A stretch of DNA of 64,000 bases from Loripinus fragilis (lineage: Eukaryota > Mollusca > Bivalvia > Lucinida > Lucinidae). Where the stretch lies: contig OZ026520.1 in NCBI GenBank assembly GCA_964019695.1, positions 92,942,913 to 93,006,912 on the forward strand. The letters run 5' to 3'. The translations under genes and the position numbers were made by a program. Shown here piece by piece: positions 36,172 to 49,300 of this stretch (the first letter of the stretch is position 1; each line of letters starts with the position of its first letter). The notes beneath the pieces are model-generated. The model was not told the origin of the DNA and searched no databases. It saw only the letters and a program-made list of their open reading frames with translations.

Positions 36172-36741
36172 TCATAGTGCGCATTTGTTATTTACATACA
36201 GTTTTTTCTCAAGAGGTGGGGCCTCCTCATATGAAAATTGTACTTTTCGTAAAGTATGGTTAGTGATAATTTTGAATTTTGAGAAGAAGAAAAACTTTCT
36301 GGTTGAGTCATTTAAGCGCCCTAAACTCCTTTGTGGTCTCATCTGTAAAACTGAAAGATATGTAATGACTTGGGGATATTTTTCAGGCATGGGTGGATAC
36401 AGAGATGGAGACAGGGGTCCGGACCTTTCACCCCTTCCCGCTGGAAAATCACAAGTTACTATATGTTTCCTTAGGTACGGACATCCCTCGAGAAGCAATT
36501 GGGCCCATCGGGTCCGATCGCATATCGAGAGAGGTCCGTACGGCCCCCTGTGAAATACGTTGATGACAGCAATAAAAATGTCAGGACCCCCTGGCGGATA
36601 TTTTGGATCCACGCATGTCAGATACTTGTCTTTATTAATAGGCAGGCCCACGGTGTATGCCTCCGACCTCAAGGGTTGGGGATTGCAGCTCAACGAGCAT
36701 TTTGTGAAAACTGCCAGTGTTACGCCATCTCTTAAAGGTCC
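36172..36741 (-). CDS. Orphan open frame, possible exon or retained coding fragment
   Basis: Open reading frame on the minus strand, less AT-rich than its surroundings, with a plausible protein-like stretch. It includes TVGLPINKDKYLTCVDPKYP, PPGGPDIFIAVINVFHRG and FPAGRGERSGPL. The frame stays open upstream of 36693. It has several cysteines and prolines, no recognised domain, no clear first methionine and no convincing splice pair. The 3' part (after PPMPEKYPQ) looks less protein-like. It could be an exon of an unseen gene, a gene relic or part of an unrecognised element. Confidence 0.25.
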   Translation of the reverse strand, partial: GPLRDGVTLAVFTKCSLSCNPQPLRSEAYTVGLPINKDKYLTCVDPKYPPGGPDIFIAVINVFHRGPYGPLSICDRTRWAQLLLEGCPYLRKHIVTCDFPAGRGERSGPLSPSLYPPMPEKYPQVITYLSVLQMRPQRSLGRLNDSTRKFFFFSKFKIITNHTLRKVQFSYEEAPPLEKKLYVNNKCAL

Positions 36742-36759
36742 AGCAGGCTGCCGCAGGCA

Positions 36760-37055
36760 CTGGTCCAGAGGGGGGACAGGGGGTTCAGACCCCTCCCCTG
36801 AAAAATTACAAAGCTATTGGGTTCCTTAGCAATATCTGTCCGGATCCCCTAGGCAATCACAAAACTGCCAAGCCAGCATTCAATCTTAGCCATCATCGGC
36901 ACGCCAGCGAAACGCCTTTCACATGGCGTTTTGCTGGCGGTCCGATGATGGCCCGCTTAACGTTGTATTTGAATCCCCTCTCCTCTCATCAATTAAAAGA
37001 GAAATAAACGTTGAACCCCCTCTGACAAAACTTTCTGGGTCCGCACATGTGCCGT
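36760..37055. mobile_element. Family H repeat copy 2
   Basis: Matches 7255-7550, including hairpin CGCCAGCGAAACGCC / GGCGTTTTGCTGGCG. Confidence 0.6.
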
Positions 37056-38371
37056 TATATACTTATGTTTTCCACTTACTGAATGAATCTGAGTTATAGA
37101 ATATGGCTTCCAAATAGATGGTGCATACTCCAGTTCAGGGCTAAGCACCAAAGTTTTGTATGCAACTTCCCTAGTGCTCTTAGGTGCAAAAGCTAAATTT
37201 CAGCGAAGGAAACCTAGAGTCCAAGCTGTTTTGAAACAATTATAAGAAATATGATGAACCCCTAAAAAGTTATGGCACGGTATTTTTTCGGACTGAACAT
37301 TTTCCAAAGTGTGTTGATGAGGTGTGCAGTCATGAAGGATCTGTTTGTATGAATAATGTCAAGCCACTTTCGGCAACATTAAACTTCATTTGCCATCCAG
37401 CCTTCCAATGTGCTACACCGCTAAGGTCTTCAAGCAAAATATGACAGTCCTGTAGTGAATGAATGTTACTGTGCATAGATGCGAACAGGCGAACAACGGA
37501 TCTGATATTATCCGGTAGATCATTTATAAAGATTAGACCAATCTATAGGGCTAGAATCAAAACTGACAATTAAAAATGCTAAGGTTCATGTTCGTTATAT
37601 GCATATTTCATTTTGGGTGTGCAAATATGTATTGTTGCAACTTTGCTGCATTATACCTTCATTTCTCACTACCTACAAAACCATTCGTTCGATTATAGAA
37701 CAATTTGCATCAAAATTTTGAACCCAAACAAATGACCCGAGCTTACGTATGTATGGAAATATCAGAGTAAGCCCCCCCCCCCCCCCGGGTCACCCGTGGC
37801 CACTGAGGTATATATTTCCTTGCTTCCAAGTTTTTTTTAACCCAGATCAGTACCCACAGTTGTGGATCCAAACCGCTTAATACTCTGATAGGGTTTCCGA
37901 AAGATTTTTTGAAAAAGTTGATTTCGAAAACATGTCAGCAGACGACAACAAAAATATTAAAAATTGTACAGCATGCAAAGTAAGGATATGTACCATTGAC
38001 CTTTGAGGTGGCTCGAAGTATTCTATGAAATTGGTCTACTGACAGAATACATGCATGGTTCAATGCATAAGTTATTGGGTTTTTTTTCTTTTCTTTTCAA
38101 ATAATTACTGTTTGCATGATGGATATTTATATGCTTTTCCCCCGATTAACTTGCAAAGGTTATCAGCAAGCGACACTTACAAGCAAAGTATTATTATGAC
38201 TATAACATAATTGTATGGGCCTTGTCGAGTGAAACCCTGTCTTCCGGGTTTGCGGCCAGGTAAAACACACACCAGAATACTCAGCTATAGAGACTAAACA
38301 ATACACTAGATTCTTTAGAAAAACAAAACAAAGGCGGATACGCAGGCTGGTCGGCGCCCTTGTTCTTATAC
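37056..38371. repeat. Intergenic with MITE fragments
   Basis: 37736-37786 matches one end of the foldback at 42046-42430. 37838-37995 is an inverted partial family C. Otherwise nothing recognised. Confidence 0.5.
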
Positions 38372-38535
38372 AACAAAGGCATTTTTTCTCGTGACATTGC
38401 CCTTGTAATACGCGTATCATATTAACCCTTAAAGCCCCACCTATAATTTGCAGCAGACGACAATTTCAAATTTTGCCGCTTTTTCAAAAATAACCAATAA
38501 GGCATGATATTTCATGAGAATCGTCTCCTGGCAGA
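38372..38535. repeat. 164-bp direct repeat, left copy
   Basis: Identical by eye to 39267-39430; both start AACAAAGGCATTTTTTCTCG and end at GGCAGA. It contains the left half of a family A MITE, cut off exactly where the 731-bp segment begins. Confidence 0.9.
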
Positions 38536-39266
38536 GCGCGCAATGCCATTATGCTGGAATTCGAGCTCATTTAGGTTTTATTGCAGTATTATTTAAGATA
38601 TCAGGACTCCTTCCAAGAAACGTAAATGCAAATTTTAAAGTTTCCCCTCTATTATGAATTTAGGATGGTTTCGAATGACAAAGCAAAATTTCATAATATG
38701 TGTGTCCCAGTGAAAAGAGTCCGTACTGAAAATACATCGCAGATATTTTTATAATTGACAGAATATGAACTTAACCCAGCAGTCACACAACCTTCAAACA
38801 ACGTCATATCAACGTCATTGCGACGTCGTATTGGCGTCATTCTGACGTCATGGGCATGCTGGGCAAGGCTGTTCATTTTGCTCAGGTTTCGTATTTTAAT
38901 CATTTTCTCGAATTTTAGATATTCCTTTGTATGTGTGATTTTTTTTCTACCTGCTTTGATAAAAATTTGCATATCAAGGGGCCACAGGTTAGAGCTCCTG
39001 TTATGATTGCAGCCCCTGAAGATCGTTTTTTTTTTCTCGCTCGCCAGATCGGGATTTCCGGTGTTTTACCCATGTGAGATATTTCTTTCTATCTCACACA
39101 CCCATACCTGTAACCAGCCCTAGGGAAAGATAAAAAACGAACAGCCGCACGCTGGCGTGACGTCTTTTCCATTTTTTTCCCAATAAAAATGAGATATTAA
39201 GTAAGTGGTGAGCAAGAAAAAGAACCCATTATTCGTGTGAGGATGGGATAGAAAAATATGTCCCTC
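38536..39266. repeat. 731-bp inverted repeat, copy 2
   Basis: Reverse complement of 11980-12708, placed exactly between the two 164-bp direct repeats. Confidence 0.9.
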
Positions 39267-39430
39267 AACAAAGGCATTTTTTCTCGTGACATTGCCCTTG
39301 TAATACGCGTATCATATTAACCCTTAAAGCCCCACCTATAATTTGCAGCAGACGACAATTTCAAATTTTGCCGCTTTTTCAAAAATAACCAATAAGGCAT
39401 GATATTTCATGAGAATCGTCTCCTGGCAGA
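39267..39430. repeat. 164-bp direct repeat, right copy
   Basis: Continues into the intact family A MITE (39317-39531), so this is the original copy and the left one is the duplicate. Confidence 0.9.
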
Positions 39431-39531
39431 CGATTCTCATGTAATATCATACCTTATTTTTGTCAAAAATTTGTAAAAATGTCGCAAAATGTGTCGTCTG
39501 CTGCAGTCTTGATTGGCGCTTTAACGGTTAA
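39317..39531. mobile_element. Family A palindromic MITE (TTAA-flanked)
   Basis: About 215 bp with GGCAGACGATTCTCATG at the centre, bounded by TTAA. Confidence 0.75.
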
Positions 39532-40088
39532 CTATGATTTTTCACGTTTTGAAAAAAAAAACTTATCTCTGCGTTATGTTTTTCCATATGAATAGGCGCT
39601 TTTAAATCTACTGAAGGAAATCGGGAAATTACAGGCTATGTTCATTGTAATAAGATAATTCAATTTCTGTGCCTCATTGACACGTACTGCGCAACTATAA
39701 ACTCCCTAATGCATATAGAGAAAATAGGGGTGTGGATAGGAGGAATGCAGCATACCATCAGGATCTGTACTGTTAGCTTCTGTAAAAGCTAAAATCAGTA
39801 AAAACAAAACAAACAAAACAACTGATAATAAACCACCGACCTTTGCAGCACGGATCCAATGGGTCTCGCCGCGAGAAAATCTGATTTTGTTGCACGGCGA
39901 ACAACAAAGACGCAGACGCAGTCCGATCAGCGCCTTTATTTTTCGCTTTCTGAACAGTATATAAGATAAATTTGCTAAAATTTCAATATTGTAGCTCGTC
40001 TCTGTAACTGAGCAGGCTGGATTCAGCCTTACCTGGTCGTATAACTAAGAGCAGATTTCCTAGTGTTTCCACAGTGAAATGAGGACCA
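39532..40088. other. Intergenic, nothing recognised
   Basis: No supported feature. Confidence 0.4.
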
Positions 40089-40580
40089 CACCGGACAGGC
40101 GGTAATCGAAAAAGTTAATACTATCGACGAACGTACACGAAAAGCAAATTGAAATTAGCAATATAAAGTGAAATATTAAAATTATTAAACCTTTGGTCGT
40201 CAAGTAGAACATATTTAAATTGAATGTAAAGTTTAAAAAAAATTGATTCTCATTGACGCTTACGTAAACGTCACCTAAAACATCAGCTTAATTTGTCTGC
40301 GTACTGAAATGACTGGTATAAAAACAACAGACACCAGAAAACTTCAATTGCCTAAATCGATTTGCTTTTATTCGGTTCTTTTTCATGTCTGTAGCTTCTA
40401 TAGTTTTGCAGCAATATAAGTTTTGCGAAAAGTCTAGAAATGCACTGTTTAAACGGCGACATCTCAATCCGGTGAACAATTATGCCCCGATTGGCGACAA
40501 ATGGCAATCGAAAACACTGCAGCGAATTTTGATCCGCGTTCCTCGATTGTTTAAAGTGTTATCGATTGCCGCCTATCCGT
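40089..40580. mobile_element. Family M element, longer relative
   Basis: Ends GACAGGCGGTAATCGAAAA / TATCGATTGCCGCCTATCC, and shares GGCGACAAATGGCAATCGAA with 17640-17825. About 490 bp, no transposase frame. Confidence 0.65.
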
Positions 40581-40611
40581 TGTAAGGAGAGTCTAATGCA
40601 TACGGATTATC

Positions 40612-40832
40612 TTTTACTGTAAATTCGGAAATGTTCGCGAGGGTTTAATTTTCGCGAAACTTCGCATATGCAGTTTCGTGAAAATAAAATCCTCACAAAA
40701 TGGCGAAATCACTGTCGTTTACTGATATCATTAAATCATGCCGTAGTCGCGAATTTATAGCGTCGCAAATATGTTATTTAACGCTATTCGCGAAAATAAA
40801 ATTCTCATGAAAATTTCCGGATTTACAGTATT
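40612..40832. mobile_element. MITE just upstream of locus B
   Basis: Ends TACTGTAAATTCGGAAA / TTTCCGGATTTACAGTA, with TTCGCGAAA words inside. It lies about 225 bp before the locus B start codon. 61659-61740 and 62270-62360 look like decayed relatives. Confidence 0.7.
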
Positions 40833-41057
40833 TGACAAAAACGTTTTTATTTTGGACTGCAGCTTTTGCGAAGTTACTGTTGCTCAAGTCTAAAACGAAA
40901 ACTGAAACCTGTCGACTTAACAAACTTGATCTGCAAGAAATAATTGACAAAAATTAAGACACTCGAAAAAAAATGAGTTCATTAAGGGAGTAATTTTATC
41001 TGATTAAAAAAAAAACAAGAGAAGTAGGGAGAGCATAGTAAGGATCGAACTTTCGCC

Positions 41058-41255
41058 ATGGCACAGCGGCAGTCCCAGATGCCACAAAACAGGGCTGAAG
41101 TGCTGCAGATTTCGGACCTGAAGACGGCAATGCTGATTCTGAGAGACATGGGGGTGGAGACAAAGGGAAAAGGAATTAAGAATAAGGATGATGCTGTTAG
41201 TCTGATAATGGAGAATTTTGATAGAGGTGCGGTACTTCCTATCAAACAAGTAAAG
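41058..41255 (+). CDS. Locus B exon 1
   Basis: ATG in a good context (TCGCCATGG). It encodes 66 residues: MAQRQSQMPQNRAEV, a leucine-rich helix, the turn DMGVETKGKG and a second helix DAVSLIMENF. Donor AAG|GTAAGG, phase 0. The helix-turn-helix resembles locus A exons 1a and 1b-2. No upstream in-frame coding evidence was seen, so this start is preferred. Confidence 0.85.
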
Positions 41256-44200
41256 GTAAGGGAAGTTAATTTATCTCACAATTTCTTGATTAATGACATT
41301 TTTTTATCAATTTTGATATAATGACGATTGAATGGCTCATTAAAGAAATTTGATTGTGTCTGTAGGCCTTAGTGTGAATAGATCAGAGATACACTGTTAA
41401 CTCATAAAGCGCCAAGAAAAAAATGCATCTGAAAATGTCGTCTGCAGAAGTCGTCTGCTGCCAATAATTGCCTAACATTACCGACGAATTAAGTATAGAA
41501 GCAAATAGCGTGGACCCAGAACAGACTGCTCCTATGGGAGCAGTCTGATCTGGGTCAACAATGTTTGCCAAAGAGGCTTCTTAAACATTTCAGCAGACGA
41601 GAAAAGCAGACGACTTTTGTTGCAAATTTTGCACCAAATGTGGTTGGAGCTAAACTGCCGCTGATTTTGGCCTAACATTTCAAGTGCTTTAAAATGCTTT
41701 GTTCTGTGCGATTGTATTACTCCGTAGAATAACTACAACAATAACATGTAGGAATGCTTCAACATTCTTCACAAGAGAAATGTTGACAGCAGGGGGTGGA
41801 TCCAGGATTTCTGGCAAGGGGGTTCATATACATACAGGTGTGGGGGGTTTTGCTGATTTTATCTCATTTCCCCCGTACATCCCATGAAAATGAAATAGTT
41901 TGGTCTCCCTGGGACCAAATCATTTCATTTTCACAGGATATTTAAAAATGGGGCGGGGAGGGGGTTGGAGCGAGCCCCCTGAACCCCTCTGAATCTGCCA
42001 CAGTCAGACCCCAGACCCTCAAGTTGTTTAGTAGGAAAGTAAGTGTAAGCTCCCAGGAAGGGGGGGAGGGGGTTACTCTGATATTTTCATACATACGTAG
42101 GCTCGGGTCATTTTTGGGGGGTTCAAAGTTTTGAATTTCAATATTTTTGGGGGTTTAAAAAATATATTTTTTGGGGTATGAAGATTTTGTGGATATTTTT
42201 TGGGGGTAATCACAAAATTGGACTATATTTATGGGTCATTTCTATGCATTTTATAATGTTTTCTTAAGGGCTAGGTACAGAATGGGGAAATTTTGGGGGT
42301 TGCTAAAATTTCAAGCATTTTTGGGATTGCTTGAAATTCTTGATATTGGGGGGGGTAGAAGGGTAGATGCTGGGCCCGAGCCTACGTATGGAGAAAAATG
42401 AGAGTACCCCCCCCCCCCCTGAGTGTAAGCTCAGCTGCAACCTCTTTTGGAATCAAGTTACATATACTTTTTTTACAGTGTATGGTGAGTATTACAGCTG
42501 CTTGTCTACAATTCTTTATGATAAATCGTGTCGATACATATTATTAACATGCAGATGTCTTGCTTTAAATATCAAGGAAAACCAAATTCGTCTCACTAAT
42601 TGCACACTTAAGCTTCAGAATTGTATTTGATTTAAAAGATGGATTGACTTAAAATCCTATGTATGTTTCTAGCAGTACTAAACGTAAATAAGGGTGCAAA
42701 GATCAGGAATCGATACAATCAAGTACCATACCTGACCCAGGATACCAATGGGAAAGTGACAAACTCACAGTTAGACACCAAAACCGAGAGCCAAGAGGTC
42801 AGCCCTTTCCCAGCAGGTGACCACAAAGCACATATAAACAGACGCACACCAAGACATAGCAAACACAAGACAGATCAAGAACATAAAAGATCCACAAAAG
42901 AAGTCTAATCCTAACAGGGGTCTAAGATAAGCTTTCAATGATCGGGACTTAAAAATCTTATAAACTGTTTCTATCATTCCTTAGTCTAATCCAGCTAAGA
43001 ATCTAAGAAAATCTTCATTCAGATGGGATTTAAAGAGGCTAAGTCTGCAACTATGAACATTTTTCGGAAAAAAATACTATATTTTCAAATCATTTGTAAA
43101 AGTAGATTTTATTTATGTTTTCACAATAAATCTGTTCACTATAGCTGAAACTGCACGGAAAAGTGAATTATCATATAAATAGGTGTGTGTTTTCTATTGT
43201 TGGTAATTATTTGCGTCCCTCCAATAATTATAGACAGTTAATTTTTAACATAAATGCTGTTGTTTTGATACTGATAATTTGTTAAGATTGACGAAATCGG
43301 TAAAATGTATACCAGAATTTTAGTTTTTTTGCTGTGTTCTTGAAAAATAGAAACATTATTTCTAAAATTAAAAGATCAAAAGTTACAGACTATGCAGCTT
43401 TAAGTATATTTCTATAAAATGTTTGTATCATTACTAAGCCTAATCCAACTAGGGGTCTAATAAAAGCGTTTGATAGATTGGCTTAGATTTCTATAAAAAG
43501 TTTTAACCATTCTAAACCTAATTCAACTAGGAGTCTATGAAAAGCGCTTTAAATAGATGGGCTTAAAATTCCTATCATTTCTAAGCCTAATCCAACTGGG
43601 GTCTAAGAAAAGCTTCAGCTGCTTGGGCTTAAAACTTCTATACATTTTATATCATTTATAAGTATAATGCTATTAGGGGTCTAAGAAAGCTTTTTGATGT
43701 CCTTGTAGTTTAGCAAAAGAGCGGGCTTGTTGCTTTACTTAAACCCTTAAAGCGCCAAGAAAAAAAGATATCTGAAAATGTCGTCTGCTGAAGTCATCTG
43801 CTGCAAATAATTGCCTAACATTACCGACGAATTAAGTATAGAAGCAAACAGTGTGGACCACACTGTTTGCCATAGAGGCTTCTTAAACATTTCAGCAGAC
43901 GAGAAAAGCAGACGACTTTTGTTGCAACCTCTGATTTCTTTGTCTCTTCCTCATGCTATCGTCGGTGTGATTGTAGTATTTCCCGATCATATCTGCTTAC
44001 TTTTAGATGATTGAGCTTAGAAAAAAAGCTTATAACATATGGATGTCTTTCCTAGGCTTAAACATACCAGGGGCATAAGAATGGGCTTAAAATGCTATGA
44101 AATGTTTGTATAAATACTAAGTTTAATCCAACTAGGAGATTAAGAAAATCTTTAGATAGATGGGCTTAAATTCCTATAAAATGTTTGTACCATTACTTAG

Positions 44201-46265
44201 TCTAATCCTAACATGGTTTAAGGAAATCTTTCGTATTTTTTCAAATACTAATCCAATCAAGGGTCTATGAAAAGCCATGGGTATTTTGCTTGACAATTCT
44301 TATAAAATGTTTGTATCATTCCGAAAGGTAAGTAAGTATGACCAGGAAATGTCACAATCACAGACTACAGACAAACCCTTGACGCCGTGAGGAAGAGATA
44401 CAAAACACAAACAGCCACAGGATTGGGCTTGATAATAATCCTATTACATGTTTGTATTATTCTTGTATCAAAGTCTACCAGGGGTCTAAAAGCCATATAG
44501 AATTGAGTTTTGAAGGTTTCTAGAAAATATCTCTATTATTCGTTCACCTAATTCTCCTAGGGTCTAAGAAAATCCATAGACATTTGTCTGGACATGAAAC
44601 ATTCCTATAAAATCTGAGTATATATATAGTCATAAAATATACTTTGAAAAGCAGTATTAATTCTTTGTATTATATTTTTGCCAAATCAATACTACAAGGA
44701 CGTAATATGGTTCTGCAAAAAAAAAGAAGATTTGATTAAGAAAAACTCCTAAAAATTGTGTTTACTTTTCGTTAGCTCTATAACAAAAGGCTTACAGGCT
44801 GTGACAGTACAATCACGTTGAAATGTTTGTACTATTTTAGCATAACAGATTGGCTAGTATTATAAGAATATATCACGAGTGTGAGGGTAGGATAGAAAAA
44901 TCTGTCCCAAGGATCGCTGTTTGGCATAACGAGGCTTGCCGGGTGATGACAAACGGTGATCCCGAGGGGTGGATTTTTCTATCCTACCCTAACACGATTA
45001 ATGGATTCCTTTTTTTGTTCATCACTGTTTTTATTTATTTGTTTATTTTATTTATTTGAATTTACATGATGTCCGAAGTTACCTGACTTTACCCTATAAT
45101 TTCTATAAATGGTGCACATCATCTTGGGCTTATTTTTTTTTGTAAAAATCCTTTAAGACTGAGCTTAGTATAATTTCTATAAAAAGTGTGTTTATTTCCT
45201 GGGTTCTTAGCCCTTAGAAATTGGGATAGTATATTTCCTTTACATTTGTGTACGCAGTTGTACAAAATATTTATTCATAGGGGTTCTAGGGATACAGGAT
45301 ATTTGCCATTTTACTTTTTGGGATATAGGATACTTTCCATTTTACTTCCAGGGATATAGGATACTGTGTTCATTATTTTGGTCAAATACAGGGATATTGA
45401 ATATTTAGGAAAATTAATTATGGGGATATTTGCCAGTTAATAATAGATACTAGCCTGTTTACCTAAAGGGATATGGGATACTTGTTCCCCTATAAAAGCC
45501 TCATTTGTACACTATATTCATAGCATGTGTGTTTTTACCGTAGCCTGAACCTACCAGGGGTCTAAGAAAAGCCATCGAAGATGATCTGGAAAATAAAAAC
45601 AAGCTGTTAGCAAAGTATGACCAAGTGAGAAGATTCTGCCAAGAACTCCCCAACAGCTACAAGAAAGATCTCAAGTCTGTGTTTGGACGTAAGTATACAC
45701 ATCTAGTGATCAGATAGTCTACTTGTATGTGTTAAATATTAGGAGCAAAGATTAAGCTGTCCAGTAAAGTAAGAGTATTGGGCCATTGTGCCACGGACAT
45801 TTAATCCACGGATCCCGAATGATTCTCATGCGAATATAGACAATTCATAGCCAATTTGGAATGGTCCATTATTTTTTAAAAGGTTGTGTTGGTCAATTAT
45901 TCCAAATTACGTATTTGTTTGCTAAGAAAGGTTTTTATCTCAGAAAACAGTGCATTACCTGATGATGATCCACTGAACTCAGCTTGGTCTACATTGTATG
46001 CCAAATTGTGTTAATCTTCTGGCATGTACGTTCAATCAAAAGGTCTTCCAAATCACATAATGACTCATATGCAGAGTCATGGAGACATACGGACAAACAG
46101 ACAGACAGAGAGTTGCATCAAAACTGAATGGATGCTGATGCATATTTATGCACACCATCCTGTATTTCTTCATCTTTTTCTTCTTACCACCACCACCACC
46201 ACCACCACTACTACTATTACTACCACTACTACCACCACCACCACTACTACTACTACTACATGTAC

Positions 46266-46344
<79 letters not shown>

Positions 46345-49300
46345 AACCAAGTATTTTTTCTATCAGCAATAGAAGATGAATTTGAGAGCAGAATGAACGA
46401 GTTGAAGAGAAGTGTGTGTACAATCCTGGTTGTTGGTAAGTATATGCATGTATACATATATCCTCCAATCTCCTTCCATATCCACCACTCCTAATGTATG
46501 CATGCTTAAATTGGATAGATAGGTTGGGATATCTCTTTATTTTACAAATAAAAGAATTTGAATTAATAATATCAAAAAATATATAGGGTTTAATTGAAAC
46601 AATACTGGCAGGTTAAAGAGAGTAAGTCTGCAATTATGAACATTTTTCGAAATTTTTTATTTTCTTTTTAAATCATTTGTAAAAGTTGAATTTAGTTATG
46701 TTTTCACAATAAATCTGTTCACTAGAGCTGAAAACAGCACGGAAAAGTGAATTATCTTTATAACAGGTGTGTTTTTCTCGTGTTGGTAATTATTTGCGTC
46801 CCTCCAATAATTATAGACAGTAAATTTTAACATAAATGCTGTTGTTTCGATACTGATAATTTGTTAAGATTTACGAAATTAATCAAATGTATACCTGAGT
46901 TTTAGTTTTTTACTGTGTTCTTGAAAATTAGAAACATGAGTTCTAAAATTAAAAGATCAAAAAATACAGACTATTCAGCTTTAACTATAAATAATGTATT
47001 TAGAAATAAAAAGAAACCAAAAAGCAAGTTTTTCGTAGTTTTACAATATTTTTTTGATTATCACTTGGCGTCACGTCTGTGAGTGATATGCCGCCATGCA
47101 TTCAAATCGACAAACCATAAGCGGTTTAAATATTAAGTATCATTGTTTAATGATGACCATAACAATGTTGCATACATAATGACAAAATCTTAACTTTGTC
47201 ACGTCAAAATGTGATTTCAAAATAAATCATATTATAAATAGAATCTAACAACCATATGACAGTTTTATTAAATTTATTTAACTTGTTGCTAAAAAGTGAT
47301 AAAATCCTCCACAAAAAGTAAGTGGGTATGATCAAGCCTTAATGCACGAGCATTCTATTTATTCTGTAAAAAAGACATTATGTTCATCTATTAAATGGTA
47401 ATAAAAGTGCTTGTGGGTTCCTAATACATCAGAGTTGGTGTTAACAGAAAAACGTCTATTGCTTTTTAGGCCTTATAATCCAGCTAGCTTTGAATTCAAT
47501 GCTGACCTGAGGTCATACGCAAATGCAGAGAAATTTTAAGTTTAATCATGTGAACGTTTTAAAACATGTAACAGTGGGTTGAATTGATCTGTTTTTAGAC
47601 ATTTGTAATGACTTTAGGTCTAAGATAACAAAACCAGTTAGCAAGGTTAGAGACCCAGGAATTATATCAGCGGATACCTCAATCTTCTGAGATGACGTTT
47701 CCGATTTTAGTTTGTAGGTCAAACTTATTACGACATTTTTGTGACGTCACGAACACGGCATGTTTTTGGCGTTTTTAAAGCTATTTTCTGGCCAATTAAA
47801 ACTCCATTTTTTCGCAATAATTTTAGAAGGAATGGACCGATTTCTAAAATGTTTGCACCAAAACGTTGATATTTATAAATGCCAACCGTATCTGCAAAGT
47901 TCATGTTGTTTTTACACACGGGCAACTTTAATTTGCAAGAAATTGTGGTTCTTAACATAATTAAAATACGTTCATTTTTTGCCTTTGAAAAAAACTGTAC
48001 GGTGACGTTTGTTGATACTTTCACAATCTATTCTGATAAGATAACACTTGGCTATAATCTAAAATTTGGATAGGCATTTCCCCTTTGTTTTCGAGTATTT
48101 TTCATCAAAGGCAAAAATGAACGTATTTTGATTGCCTTATACAGCCATCTAGTCCCACTGTTAAGCTGTGTATGTACACTTCAAGTATGTGATGTATTCG
48201 ATTAACAGGGGAGACGGCAGCGGGCAAGAGCACGTTGATCAATCTTCTCCTTGGTGGGATTGATCTTCTCCCTACAAACCAGCTTGGGTGTACGTCAACT
48301 ATTCTAGAAATAAGAAAATCTGCCGGGGACAAGAAAGAGGCGATCGCTTTTTACAGGTGAGTAGTCAGGTATTCCATATGATCTGACTATGAGATTGCAT
48401 CGGCGAGCAGTGAAGGCTCAGACGAGCCTCTCCAGAGCCTTCGATTCACGCATACACAAGGTATAGAAGTAGAGAAAAGATAGACCAAAACCCATCCCAC
48501 TAGGCCTGCTTGATACAATCAGAACGTTAATTAATCTTTGTTTCATGGCTCGATTATCTGTGTAAACAAGAAAAGATATGGCATTAAGTGCCATATCAAT
48601 GAACTCGGCTTTAGCAGATAAAGAGTTCGTTCTTTCATTACATCACAAGCTGCATGTGAGTACATGTATCAACAAACCGAATGATGTACACAAACACAAT
48701 CAATCGATTATTCACTCAATCAATCAATCATTTTTACATAAACAACAATGAAACCTCCCTCCGTGATGAAACTATCTCCAGGTATTTATTCAAAGAAGGA
48801 GTCTTATAAGACAGGATCGCATAAGGCAAATCTTACTGTTCAAGTTGAGGCCTTTAACTGCTCATATACGCATGTAAGGAACTTTTAGAGCATGGTTTTG
48901 GGCTCTGTATTTGAAAACAAAACAGACCTTGAGATTATCGAAATTAACGCCTATATAATGTTTAAAGCCGCGAGAACCCCGACTTTGTTAAAAGCAGGGA
49001 CCACCCTGGGCGCCCGCGCAGTCCCATCGTGGCCCTTGTTTTTACATGTAGATTCAAATGTATGATAAAAGAAGTCAGGAAAACCGTCAGGTTTGATCAA
49101 TTTTAAACACTTTGTCGGACCAGATCTGGGATCAAACTTTCTGCTTATGTTATCAGCAGAGGCTCGCTGATAGCGATGTTTAAGATCAAAGAAGCCGCTA
49201 TGGGTTGGTAGCAATGACCAGTGACCTATATATCGGTCACTGCCTTGACGCTGGAAAGCGGATCTAGCTCATTCATTATACATAGGTTTCCGGCCGTGGG

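Larger units (their letters stand above)
42906..45543 (+). repeat. Degenerate tandem repeat of about 75-80 bp sharing the exon 2 acceptor region
   Basis: At least ten interrupted units carry YCTAATCCAACTAGGGGTCT, then AAGAAAAGCTTT, then GGGCTTAAAATTCCTATAAA, then ATGTTTGTATCATTAC. The bulk lies at 42906-43010, 43400-43720, 44040-44330 and 44430-44600. The exon 2 start (GCCTGAACCTACCAGGGGTC then TAAGAAAAGCC) fits the unit, so the last unit supplies the 3' splice site and first codons. The array is broken by family O (43030-43402), family B (43739-43922) and family I (44862-45010). Confidence 0.7.

Noticed and set aside
46024..46494. 156-codon frame with poly-Thr and poly-Ile
   Set aside because: Runs through two microsatellites; only 46367-46435 is a real exon.
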